Shown here: positions 1 to 6,098 of the stretch, in pieces | How positions within the stretch are numbered: the stretch's first letter is position 1 | How the letters are laid out: every line of letters starts with the position of its first letter | DNA from: Rhodocyclaceae bacterium | GTDB lineage: Bacteria; Pseudomonadota; Gammaproteobacteria; Burkholderiales; Rhodocyclaceae | Direction of reading: 5' to 3' | Length of the DNA stretch: 6,098 nt | Assembly: GCA_030682595.1 (NCBI GenBank) | Contig: JAUXNZ010000134.1 | Span: forward strand, 1-6,098 | Program-made: the position numbers and the translations under genes | The notes under the pieces: generated by a model | Seen by the model: only the letters and a program-made list of their open reading frames with translations | Databases searched by the model: none | Told to the model about the DNA's origin: nothing

Positions 1-119
1 TCGGCATCGATCACCGCGGCAACACAACGATCGCGGTTGTAGATCATTTGCGGTTCCTCAACTGACAGACGAACCACTTCGGAAAACTGCTGCTTGGCTT
101 GGGCGATGTTCCAGGACAT
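1..119 (-). CDS. Phd/YefM-family antitoxin, N-terminal part (3' end outside window)
   Basis: Only the first 39 codons are visible; the frame is still open at the window edge. The peptide begins MSWNIAQAKQQFSEVVR, continues through PQMIYNRDRCVAAVIDA, and has the shape of the Phd/YefM antitoxin N-terminus: a short strand, a helix with the A-K-x-x-F-S-E-V pattern (residues 8-15), then a strand-turn-strand ending in hydrophobic V-A-A-V-I. In this family the N-terminal domain dimerises and binds operator DNA, while the C-terminal tail, missing here, wraps and neutralises the toxin. The start is supported by AGGAGG (125-130) 5 nt before the ATG and by the operator-like palindrome just upstream. The partner toxin, often a RelE/ParE- or Doc/PIN-type protein in such pairs, would lie beyond position 1 and cannot be identified. 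The gene runs in the same direction as lpdA, 52 nt after its stop codon. Family assignment is from motif recognition, not a search. Confidence 0.82.
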   Translation of the reverse strand, partial: MSWNIAQAKQQFSEVVRLSVEEPQMIYNRDRCVAAVIDA

Positions 120-124
120 GACGG

Positions 125-130
125 CCTCCT
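125..130 (-). promoter_or_regulatory. Ribosome binding site of the antitoxin gene
   Basis: AGGAGG on the minus strand lies 5 nt before the ATG at 119-117. It fixes the antitoxin start and sits 3 nt beyond the operator palindrome, so the leader is very short. Confidence 0.8.
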
Positions 131-133
131 TAT

Positions 134-172
134 ATCCACAATTTGTGACCATTATAGTCACAAATTGTGGAT
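134..172 (-). promoter_or_regulatory. Promoter/operator of the antitoxin gene: 39-bp near-perfect palindrome around a consensus -10 box
   Basis: Arms ATCCACAATTTGTGAC (134-149) and GTCACAAATTGTGGAT (157-172) are exact reverse complements over 16 bp with a 7-nt centre. Two of the three possible pairs in the centre also match, so the dyad is broken only at 150/156. Read on the minus strand, the centre contains TATAAT (151-156), a perfect -10 hexamer. Each arm also holds its own smaller palindrome, CACAA-N-TTGTG (137-147 and 159-169), with centres 22 bp apart, about two helical turns. This fits two antitoxin dimers binding the same DNA face on either side of the -10 box, the usual autoregulation of Phd/YefM modules. 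No good -35 box is seen: at 17-bp spacing the hexamer is ACTTCT (174-179), inside the lpdA end. The regulator is inferred. Confidence 0.8.
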
Positions 173-1611
173 CAGAAGTGCAGCGCCCGTTTATCCACCG
201 CTAAAGCCGCCTCGTGCATCACCTCGGACAGGGTGGGATGCGCATGGCAGATGCGGGCGATGTCTTCCGATACCGCGCCGAACTCCATCGCCGTAACCGC
301 TTCGGCGATCAGTTCGGAGGCGTTGGCACCGATGATATGCACGCCGAGGATGGTGTCGGTCCTGGCGCAGGCCAGCATCCTGACGAAGCCGCTGCTGTCG
401 CCCTGCCCCAGCGCGCGGCCGTTGGCGGCGAAGGGAATCTGCCCCGCGCGATATTCGATGCCCGCGTTTTTCAACTGCGTTTCGGTCTGGCCGACCCAGG
501 CGATTTCGGGGTGGGTGTAGATCACCCAGGGAATCACGGCGTAATTGACATGGCCGGCCTGGCCGGCAATCAGTTCGGCGACCATCACGCCTTCTTCCAT
601 GGCCTTGTGCGCGAGCATCGGGCCGCGCACCACGTCGCCCACCGCCCAGACGTTTTCGAGATTGGTCTGGCAATGTTCGTTCGCCGCGATGCAGCCGCGT
701 TCATCCAGTTGAAGGCCGACGCTGTCGCCCCCGAGGCCGGCGACATTCGGCACGCGCCCGACCGAGACGATCAACTTGTCGCACTCCAGCTTCTGCGTGC
801 CTGCGGCAGTCTCATAGTCCACCGTCACACATTTTTTCGTCTGCTTGACGCTCTTGATCCTGACGCCGAGATTGATCTTGAGGCCCTGCTGCCTGGTGAA
901 GATTTTCCAGGCTTCCTTCGCCACGGCCGGATCGGCGGCGGCGAGGAAATCGGGCAGCGCTTCGAGGATCGTGACAGCGCTGCCCAATCGCTGCCACACC
1001 GAGCCGAGCTCCAGGCCGATGACGCCGGCGCCGATGACGCCGAGGCGCTGGGGCACGGCGGGGAGCGCGAGCGCACCGACGTTGTCGCAAATCGTTATGT
1101 TGTCGACCGGGATGCCATCGAGATGGCGCGGGGCTGAACCGGTGGCGACGATGACATGCCTGGCCGCGACCACTTCGGCAGCGTCCTGGCCGGCAACCTT
1201 AATCTGCCACAGCGCGCCTTCCCGACCGGCAAAGCTGCCACGTCCCGCCAGCAGCGTGACCTTGTTCTTCTTGAACAAGCCCTTGATGCCGGTGGTGAGC
1301 TGGGTGACGATGGCATCCTTGCGGCGCAGCATCGTGGCGACATCCATCTTGACGGTGGCGGCAGTGATGCCATGCGCGGCAAAACCGTGGTTGGCTGTTT
1401 CGAACAGTTCGGAGGAACGCAATAACGCCTTGGACGGAATGCAGCCGACATTCAGACAAGTGCCGCCAAGTCGCACGGCGCCCTTGGGGTCGGCGTAGGC
1501 ATCCGACTCGATGCAGGCGGTGGACAAGCCGAGCTGGGCAGCGCGAATGGCGGCGACATAGCCGCCCGGGCCGCCGCCGATGACGACTACGTCGAATTGC
1601 TGGTTGGCCAT
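172..1611 (-). CDS. lpdA: Dihydrolipoamide dehydrogenase (E3 subunit of the 2-oxoglutarate dehydrogenase complex)
   Basis: A complete 479-residue cytoplasmic flavoprotein, normal for the family (about 470-480). It reoxidises the dihydrolipoyl group on E2 and passes electrons through a disulfide and FAD to NAD+. Visible parts are the FAD Rossmann motif GGGPGG (residues 12-17), the redox-active pair C52/C57 in GGTCLNVGCIPSK, the NAD-binding GAGVIG (194-199), the second FAD motif with D326 in AVGD, and the C-terminal dimer-interface dyad H458/E463 in HPTLSE. There is no fused N-terminal lipoyl domain, unlike some pyruvate-dehydrogenase E3 proteins. A short insert (about residues 37-48) precedes the CxxxxC motif; such inserts are common in proteobacterial E3. 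The start follows AAGGAGG (1619-1625) by 7 nt. The gene lies 12 nt after sucB, so E3 is most likely dedicated to this complex, though it could also serve pyruvate dehydrogenase or glycine cleavage. Its stop codon touches the downstream operator palindrome. Confidence 0.97.
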   Translation of the reverse strand: MANQQFDVVVIGGGPGGYVAAIRAAQLGLSTACIESDAYADPKGAVRLGGTCLNVGCIPSKALLRSSELFETANHGFAAHGITAATVKMDVATMLRRKDAIVTQLTTGIKGLFKKNKVTLLAGRGSFAGREGALWQIKVAGQDAAEVVAARHVIVATGSAPRHLDGIPVDNITICDNVGALALPAVPQRLGVIGAGVIGLELGSVWQRLGSAVTILEALPDFLAAADPAVAKEAWKIFTRQQGLKINLGVRIKSVKQTKKCVTVDYETAAGTQKLECDKLIVSVGRVPNVAGLGGDSVGLQLDERGCIAANEHCQTNLENVWAVGDVVRGPMLAHKAMEEGVMVAELIAGQAGHVNYAVIPWVIYTHPEIAWVGQTETQLKNAGIEYRAGQIPFAANGRALGQGDSSGFVRMLACARTDTILGVHIIGANASELIAEAVTAMEFGAVSEDIARICHAHPTLSEVMHEAALAVDKRALHF

Positions 1612-1618
1612 GTTCTAG

Positions 1619-1625
1619 CCTCCTT
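1619..1625 (-). promoter_or_regulatory. lpdA ribosome binding site overlapping the sucB stop codon
   Basis: The minus strand reads TAAGGAGG, so the sucB stop TAA (1626-1624) shares its last two bases with AAGGAGG, which lies 7 nt before the lpdA ATG. This suggests that a ribosome finishing sucB sits on the lpdA start region, giving coupled translation of E2 and E3. Confidence 0.8.
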
Positions 1626-2916
1626 AGATTTCAAGCAGCAGACGCGCCGGGTCTTCCAGCGCCTCTTTCATGGTCACCAGGCCCAACACGGCATCGCGCC
1701 CGTCGATGATGCGATGGTCGTAGGAGAGGGCGAGATAGTTGATCGGACGGATGACGATCTGGCCATTTTCCACCACTGGACGTTCCTTGGTCGCATGAAT
1801 GCCGAGGATGGCCGATTGCGGCGGATTGATGATCGGCGTCGACAACATCGAACCGAACACGCCGCCGTTGGAGATCGAGAAGGTGCCGCCGGTGAGTTCT
1901 TCGAGCGACAGCTTGCCTTCTTTCGCTTTCGCGCCGAACTCGGCAATCTTCTTCTCGATCTGGGCCAACGACAACTGGTCGACGTCGCGCAGGATCGGCA
2001 CCACCAGGCCGCGCGGGCTGCTGACGGCGATGCCGATGTCGAAGTAGCCGTGATAGACGATGTCGTTGCCATCGATCGAGGCGTTGAGCACCGGATATTT
2101 TTTCAGCGCCGCGACCGCCGCCTTGACGAAGAAGGACATAAAGCCCAGCCGCACACCGTGCTCCTTCTCGAACTTGTCCGCGTATTTCTTGCGCAGCTCG
2201 ATCACCGGGGCCATGTTCGCCTCGTTGAAGGTGGTCAGGATGGCGTTGGTCGCTTGCGACTGCAACAGCCGCTCGGCGACGCGGGCGCGCAGGCGCGACA
2301 TCGGCACGCGCTGCTCGGTGCGCTCGGGACTGCTGTCAGCGGCGCTGACGACGGCAGGCTGCGGCAACGCGGCGGCAAAAGTTAGCAGTGTTGGAGCGCC
2401 GCCAAAAGTCGGCGCTGGCGGGACGGCGCCAGCAACCGCCGGCGCAGCCGCGGCGAGCACGTCGGTCTTGGTGACCCGCCCGCCGGGTCCGCTACCCGAC
2501 ACTTGGGCGGCGTCGATACCCTGTTCGGCCAGCGCCTTGCGCGCAGCCGGACCCGCGCCGGCAGACTTGGCTGCCGCCTTGCTGGCCGTGGCTGCCACAG
2601 CAGGCGCAGCAGGGGCAGCCGGTGCTGCCACTTTGGTTGGCGCCGCAGCCGCCGACGCGGGGGCCGCGGCCGCCTGTGCTTCCGTATCGATGCGGGCGAT
2701 CAATTCACCGGCAATGACGGTATCGCCATTACCCTTGAGCACCTCGACCAATACACCGTCATGCGGAGCCGGCAGTTCAAGCACCACCTTGTCGGTTTCA
2801 ATGTCGATCAGATTTTCGTCGCGGGTCACGGCGTCACCCACATTCTTGTGCCAGCTGACCAGCGTCGCCTCGGCGACGGATTCGGACAGCTGCGGGACTT
2901 TGACTTCGATCAGCAT
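1624..2916 (-). CDS. sucB: Dihydrolipoyllysine succinyltransferase (E2 of the 2-oxoglutarate dehydrogenase complex)
   Basis: A complete 430-residue protein that forms the core of the complex and transfers the succinyl group from its lipoyl arm to CoA. Domain order: one lipoyl domain (about residues 1-77) with lipoylated K43 in ETDKVVLE; an Ala/Pro-rich flexible linker (about 78-120); the peripheral subunit-binding domain that holds E1/E3 (about 122-157, with GSGPGGRVTKTDV); a second Ala/Pro/Gly-rich linker (about 158-200); and the catalytic acyltransferase domain (about 203-430), which carries H401 and D405 in DHRIIDGRD. The single lipoyl domain and the opening MLIEVKVPQLSESVAEAT are typical of succinyltransferase rather than pyruvate-type E2. 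The start has AAGGAG (2923-2928) 6 nt upstream. The gene lies 16 nt after sucA and 12 nt before lpdA, in one transcription unit. It is also called odhB. Confidence 0.97.
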   Translation of the reverse strand: MLIEVKVPQLSESVAEATLVSWHKNVGDAVTRDENLIDIETDKVVLELPAPHDGVLVEVLKGNGDTVIAGELIARIDTEAQAAAAPASAAAAPTKVAAPAAPAAPAVAATASKAAAKSAGAGPAARKALAEQGIDAAQVSGSGPGGRVTKTDVLAAAAPAVAGAVPPAPTFGGAPTLLTFAAALPQPAVVSAADSSPERTEQRVPMSRLRARVAERLLQSQATNAILTTFNEANMAPVIELRKKYADKFEKEHGVRLGFMSFFVKAAVAALKKYPVLNASIDGNDIVYHGYFDIGIAVSSPRGLVVPILRDVDQLSLAQIEKKIAEFGAKAKEGKLSLEELTGGTFSISNGGVFGSMLSTPIINPPQSAILGIHATKERPVVENGQIVIRPINYLALSYDHRIIDGRDAVLGLVTMKEALEDPARLLLEI

Positions 2917-2922
2917 GGGGCG

Positions 2923-2928
2923 CTCCTT
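2923..2928 (-). promoter_or_regulatory. sucB ribosome binding site
   Basis: AAGGAG on the minus strand lies 6 nt before the sucB ATG, inside the 16-nt gap after the sucA stop. The gap has no room for a promoter or terminator, which supports cotranscription with sucA. Confidence 0.75.
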
Positions 2929-2932
2929 ATAA

Positions 2933-5761
2933 TTATTCGTGGTTGCCGAGGGCGGCGTCGACTACGGCTTGTTGCTGCTCAAGGTGCTTGGCCGCGCTGC
3001 CGACCGCCGGCGAGGCGGAAGCTGGCCGCGAGGCGATCTGCAGCACCTGCCCCTTCTTGAGGAGCTGGATCAGGCGATGATGTTTGGCATACCAGGCGCC
3101 CTGATTTTCCGGTTCTTCCTGGCACCAGACCAGTTCCTTCATCTTCGGATAACGGTTGAGTTCCTCCAACAGCCGCCGGTCGTCCATCGGATAAAGCTGC
3201 GGCGTCCGGATTATGGCAACATGCTCAAGCTGACGCTCGTTGCGTGCCTTGAGCAGATCGTAGTAAACCTTGCCGGTGCAGCAGACCACCCGCGTGATCT
3301 TCTTCGGGTTGTGCGGGAACACCTCGCCGAAGACGGTCTGGAAGGTACCCTCGCACAGGTCGTCGAGACTCGAGGTGGCTTCCTTGTGGCGCAGCAGCGA
3401 TTTCGGCGTGAAAACAATCAGCGGCTTGCGCTGCTTGCGCAGCATCTGCCGGCGCAGCAAGTGGAAAATCTGACTCGGCGTCGTCGGCATGCAGACTTCC
3501 CAGTTGAAATCGGCCGACAACTGCATGAACCGCTCGATGCGTGCCGAAGAGTGCTCCGGCCCCTGGCCCTCGTAGCCGTGCGGCAGCAGCAAGACCAGCC
3601 CGCAAGAACGGCCCCATTTGGCTTCGCCGGAAGCGAGGAACTGGTCGATGACGACCTGGGCGCCGTTGGCGAAGTCGCCGAACTGACCTTCCCAGACCAC
3701 CAGCTCGTTGGGCGTCGCCGTCGCATAGCCGTATTCGAAGGCCAGCACGGCCTCCTCGGAGAGGACGGAATCGAAACATTGGAAGGTGCCCTGCGATTCC
3801 TGCAGCGACGTCAGCGGCCACCAGGTGCCCTCGTCCCATTTTTCGCGGTTCTGGTCATGGAAGGCGGCATGGCGGTGGAAGAAGGTACCGCGCCCGACAT
3901 CTTCGCCGGAGATGCGCACGCCGTAACCGGCCGCCAGCAGGGTGGCATAGGCGAGGTTTTCGGCCATGCCCCAATCGATCGGCAGCTTGCCCTCGATCAT
4001 CAGCTTGCGGTCATCGACGATCTTCTGCACGCGCGGATGCAGCGTGAAATTGGCTGGCACACTGGTCAGGCGCCGACCGAGGCGCTGCAATTCGTTCAAG
4101 GGCACCGTGGTATCGCATTTTTCGGTGTATCTGGCATTGATGTAGGGCGCCCAGTCGATCGCCATGGGACTCTTGAAATCGGTGATGACGGAATCCCGCA
4201 GGTTGCGTCCGGCATCGAGCGCCGCGCGGTAGTCCTTGATCATCTGCTCATCCTCGCCGGCGGCAAGAACCCCCTGGTTCAGCAGCTTTTCGGCATACAG
4301 CTTGCGCGTGCCGGGGTGCATGGCGATCTTCTTGTACATCAGCGGCTGGGTCACCATCGGCTCATCCTGCTCGTTGTGGCCCAGCTTGCGGAAGCAGACG
4401 ATGTCGACCACCACATCCTTCTTGAATTCCTGCCGGAACTCGAGCGCCAGCTGGGTGACGAAGGCCACCGCTTCCGGATCGTCGCCATTGACATGAAATA
4501 TCGGCGCCTCGACCATCTTGAAAATGTCGGTGCAATACAGCGACGAACGCAGGTCGCGCGGATCCGAGGTGGTAAACCCGATCTGGTTATTGACGACGAG
4601 ATGTACCGTACCGCCGGTGCCGTAACCGCGCGTCTGTGAAAAATTGAGCATTTCCTGGTTGACGCCCTGACCGGCCACGGCGGCGTCGCCGTGGATCAGC
4701 ACCGGGATGACTTCGTTCTTGCCGTTCACCCCCCGATGGAATTGGCGCGCATATACCGAGCCTTCCACCACCGGATTGACGATCTCGAGATGCGAGGGAT
4801 TGAAGGCCAGGGTCAGATGCACGGGGCCGCCCGGCGAAGCCACGTCGGAGGAGTAACCCATGTGGTACTTGACGTCGCCGGCGAGCAGGTCGCTCTTCTT
4901 CTTGCCCTCGAATTCGTCGAACAGCATCGCCGGCTGCTTGCCCAGGGTATTTACCAGTACGTTCAGGCGGCCGCGGTGGGCCATGCCGATGACGATCTCC
5001 TTCACGCCCATGGCGCCGGCCACCCGCACCAGTTGATCCATTGCCAGGATCATCGATTCACCGCCTTCGAGCGAGAAGCGCTTCTGGCCGACATAGCGGG
5101 TATGCAGATAACGTTCCAGCGTTTCGGCGGCGGTAATGGCGGCAAGAAAGCGCAGCTTGTCTTCGCTGGTGTAGCGTGTCGCCGGGCGCACCGGTTCGAA
5201 GCGCGACTGGATCCAACGCTTTTGCGCCACATCCGCGATATACATGTACTCGGCGCCGATCTGCCCGCAGTAGCGCAGGCGCAGCGCCTCGAGAATCTCG
5301 CGCAGGGTGGCCTCAGCGGCGCCGATATCGAAAGAGCCGGTGCGGAACGAGGTCGACAGATCGGCTTCGGTAAAACCATAGAAAGCCGGATCGAGCTCGG
5401 CGACTTCCGGCCGTTCCTGACGCTTGAGTGGATCGAGCTGTGCCCAGCGGTTGCCGAGGAAACGGTAGGCCGTGATGAGCTGCAGCACCTTGGTCTGTTT
5501 CTCGGCCTGCGCGGTACCGCGCGGGACAACATGCAAGCTACCGTCCTTGGCACGCTGAGCAAATGAATTGATGATCGGGGTGTGGGCGACATCGGGGCCG
5601 TTATAGGCGCCGACCCCCGGCAAATTGGCGAGCTTGTCGAAATAGTCGCGCCACGCCGCGTCGACCGCAGCGGGGTTCAACAGATACGCTTCGTACAACT
5701 CTTCGACATATGGCGCATTCGCACCGTAAAGATACGAATTGGACAATAGTTGATTCATCAT
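2933..5761 (-). CDS. sucA: 2-oxoglutarate dehydrogenase E1 component (thiamine diphosphate-dependent)
   Basis: A complete 942-residue protein, close to E. coli SucA (933). It decarboxylates 2-oxoglutarate and reductively succinylates the lipoyl arm of E2, the committed step of the complex. The N-terminal segment (about residues 7-45, SNSYLYGANAPYVEELYEAY) is the conserved E1o tail linked to E2 binding. The dehydrogenase core has HRGRLN (H262) and KYHMGYSSD (H300), matching the active-site histidines of E. coli SucA. The thiamine diphosphate/Mg site shows GDA (358-360) and NNQIG (391-395). The transketolase-like pyrimidine domain includes LSEEAVLAFEYGYA (667-680) and GQFGDFANGAQ (692-702). The C-terminal domain ends with the typical QEEPENQGAW (881-890) and a short Ala/Gln-rich tail. 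Two ATGs are adjacent (5761 and 5758); the first is 7 nt after GGAGG and the second 10 nt, so the first is preferred, but either could serve. The frame is intact. It is also called odhA. Confidence 0.97.
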   Translation of the reverse strand: MMNQLLSNSYLYGANAPYVEELYEAYLLNPAAVDAAWRDYFDKLANLPGVGAYNGPDVAHTPIINSFAQRAKDGSLHVVPRGTAQAEKQTKVLQLITAYRFLGNRWAQLDPLKRQERPEVAELDPAFYGFTEADLSTSFRTGSFDIGAAEATLREILEALRLRYCGQIGAEYMYIADVAQKRWIQSRFEPVRPATRYTSEDKLRFLAAITAAETLERYLHTRYVGQKRFSLEGGESMILAMDQLVRVAGAMGVKEIVIGMAHRGRLNVLVNTLGKQPAMLFDEFEGKKKSDLLAGDVKYHMGYSSDVASPGGPVHLTLAFNPSHLEIVNPVVEGSVYARQFHRGVNGKNEVIPVLIHGDAAVAGQGVNQEMLNFSQTRGYGTGGTVHLVVNNQIGFTTSDPRDLRSSLYCTDIFKMVEAPIFHVNGDDPEAVAFVTQLALEFRQEFKKDVVVDIVCFRKLGHNEQDEPMVTQPLMYKKIAMHPGTRKLYAEKLLNQGVLAAGEDEQMIKDYRAALDAGRNLRDSVITDFKSPMAIDWAPYINARYTEKCDTTVPLNELQRLGRRLTSVPANFTLHPRVQKIVDDRKLMIEGKLPIDWGMAENLAYATLLAAGYGVRISGEDVGRGTFFHRHAAFHDQNREKWDEGTWWPLTSLQESQGTFQCFDSVLSEEAVLAFEYGYATATPNELVVWEGQFGDFANGAQVVIDQFLASGEAKWGRSCGLVLLLPHGYEGQGPEHSSARIERFMQLSADFNWEVCMPTTPSQIFHLLRRQMLRKQRKPLIVFTPKSLLRHKEATSSLDDLCEGTFQTVFGEVFPHNPKKITRVVCCTGKVYYDLLKARNERQLEHVAIIRTPQLYPMDDRRLLEELNRYPKMKELVWCQEEPENQGAWYAKHHRLIQLLKKGQVLQIASRPASASPAVGSAAKHLEQQQAVVDAALGNHE

Positions 5762-5764
5762 GCC

Positions 5765-5773
5765 ATCACCTCC
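5765..5773 (-). promoter_or_regulatory. Strong sucA ribosome binding site
   Basis: GGAGGTGAT on the minus strand is a nine-base match to the 16S anti-Shine-Dalgarno sequence, ending 3 nt before the first of two tandem ATG codons (GGAGG core to ATG spacing 7 nt). It is the longest such match among the four starts in the window. An out-of-frame ATG (5766-5764) overlaps its end and is not a credible start. Confidence 0.8.
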
Positions 5774-5790
5774 GTTAATGGGTGGGGATG

Positions 5791-5827
5791 AAAAAAAGGG
5801 GCGCGCCCGACACAGCGGGCCGCCCCT
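5791..5827 (-). terminator. Intrinsic terminator after gltA
   Basis: On the minus strand the arm AGGGGCGGCCCG (5827-5816) pairs with CGGGCGCGCCCCT (5809-5797) across a 6-nt loop. This gives a 12-bp, almost entirely GC stem with one bulged C, followed by seven consecutive T (5797-5791, the first also closing the stem). This is a textbook Rho-independent terminator, starting 8 nt after the gltA stop. It ends only 29 nt before the sucA start, so it separates citrate synthase from the sucAB-lpdA unit, or limits read-through into it. Confidence 0.92.
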
Positions 5828-5835
5828 CTGCTGGT

Positions 5836-6098
5836 TTAGCGCTTGTCCATTGCCGGCACATTGCGTTGGGCGGCGCCGGTGTAAAGCTGACGCGGGCGAC
5901 CGATCTTCTGTTCCGGATCACTGATCATCTCGTTCCACTGGGCGATCCAGCCGATGGTACGCGCCATGGCGAAAATGCCGGTGAACATCTGCGTCGGGAT
6001 GCCGAGCGCGCGCTGGACGATGCCCGAGTAGAAATCGACGTTCGGATAGAGCTTCTTCTCGATGAAGTATTCGTCCTCGAGGGCGATCTTCTCCAGTT
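5836..6098 (-). CDS. gltA: Citrate synthase, C-terminal part (5' end outside window)
   Basis: The last 87 codons of the enzyme that condenses oxaloacetate and acetyl-CoA to citrate, the entry step of the TCA cycle. The visible peptide contains YPNVDFYSGIVQRALGIP, whose Asp corresponds to the catalytic aspartate (D362 in E. coli GltA), then FTGIFAMARTIGWIAQWNEM with the substrate-binding Arg, and the conserved RPRQLYTGAAQRNVPAMDKR end followed by TAA (5838-5836). The two other catalytic residues, both histidines, would lie upstream, beyond the window. The sequence matches the hexameric GltA-type citrate synthase of Gram-negative bacteria; a methylcitrate synthase is less likely given this C-terminus and the sucAB neighbours. 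The gene is followed directly by a strong terminator. Confidence 0.95.
   Translation of the reverse strand, partial: LEKIALEDEYFIEKKLYPNVDFYSGIVQRALGIPTQMFTGIFAMARTIGWIAQWNEMISDPEQKIGRPRQLYTGAAQRNVPAMDKR

Noticed and set aside
134..172. The palindrome as an intrinsic terminator of lpdA, or as a recombination/attachment site
   Set aside because: It has no T-run on the minus strand after the stem (the next bases lead into AGGAGG) and the stem is AT-rich. There is no second copy in the window and no integrase or cassette structure. The embedded TATAAT and the antitoxin start explain it better as an operator.
214..1137. Plus-strand open frame of 307 codons opposite lpdA
   Set aside because: It is antisense to intact, motif-complete E3 coding sequence and matches no family I recognise.
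1597..3060. Plus-strand open frames opposite sucB, including an Ala-rich one at 2060-2932
   Set aside because: They mirror the conserved E2 gene; the Ala-rich stretch is simply the antisense of the Ala/Pro linkers. No ribosome binding site or promoter supports them.
2939..4639. Long plus-strand open frame (566 codons) opposite sucA
   Set aside because: It lies wholly antisense to a clearly conserved enzyme, and its protein has low-complexity, His/Arg/Leu-heavy composition with no recognisable motif. It is the expected shadow of a GC-rich gene.
5756..5761. Second ATG as the true sucA start
   Set aside because: It is possible, but the first ATG has the better 7-nt spacing from GGAGG; the difference is one methionine and has no functional meaning.

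Overview
The window is a TCA-cycle segment from a GC-rich Gram-negative bacterium. The best guess is a betaproteobacterium, perhaps Rhodocyclales-like. That placement rests on the gene order gltA, then sucA-sucB-lpdA, and on the style of the protein sequences; no search was run and there is no rRNA here to confirm it. Every real gene lies on the minus strand, so transcription runs from high to low coordinates.

Layout in transcription order: (1) the last 87 codons of citrate synthase (gltA, 6098-5836), cut by the window edge; (2) a strong intrinsic terminator (5827-5791); (3) a very short leader and the complete 2-oxoglutarate dehydrogenase E1 gene sucA/odhA (5761-2933); (4) after 16 nt, the E2 succinyltransferase gene sucB/odhB (2916-1624); (5) after 12 nt, the E3 dihydrolipoamide dehydrogenase gene lpdA (1611-172), whose ribosome binding site overlaps the sucB stop; (6) a 39-bp near-perfect palindrome holding a consensus -10 box, which begins at the lpdA stop codon; (7) the first 39 codons of a Phd/YefM-type antitoxin gene (119-1), cut by the other edge.

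The three middle genes encode all three subunits of the 2-oxoglutarate dehydrogenase complex, which converts 2-oxoglutarate, CoA and NAD+ to succinyl-CoA, CO2 and NADH. All expected catalytic residues are present and no frame is broken. Citrate synthase, just upstream, feeds the same cycle.

This is mostly ordinary core metabolism. The two places worth a second look are the junctions. At the lpdA end, a toxin-antitoxin promoter/operator is packed against the stop codon of the metabolic operon. At the gltA end, a strong terminator sits only 29 nt before sucA with no recognisable promoter after it. I found no undescribed system, CRISPR array, RNA gene or insertion sequence. No gene-free stretch exceeds 75 nt.
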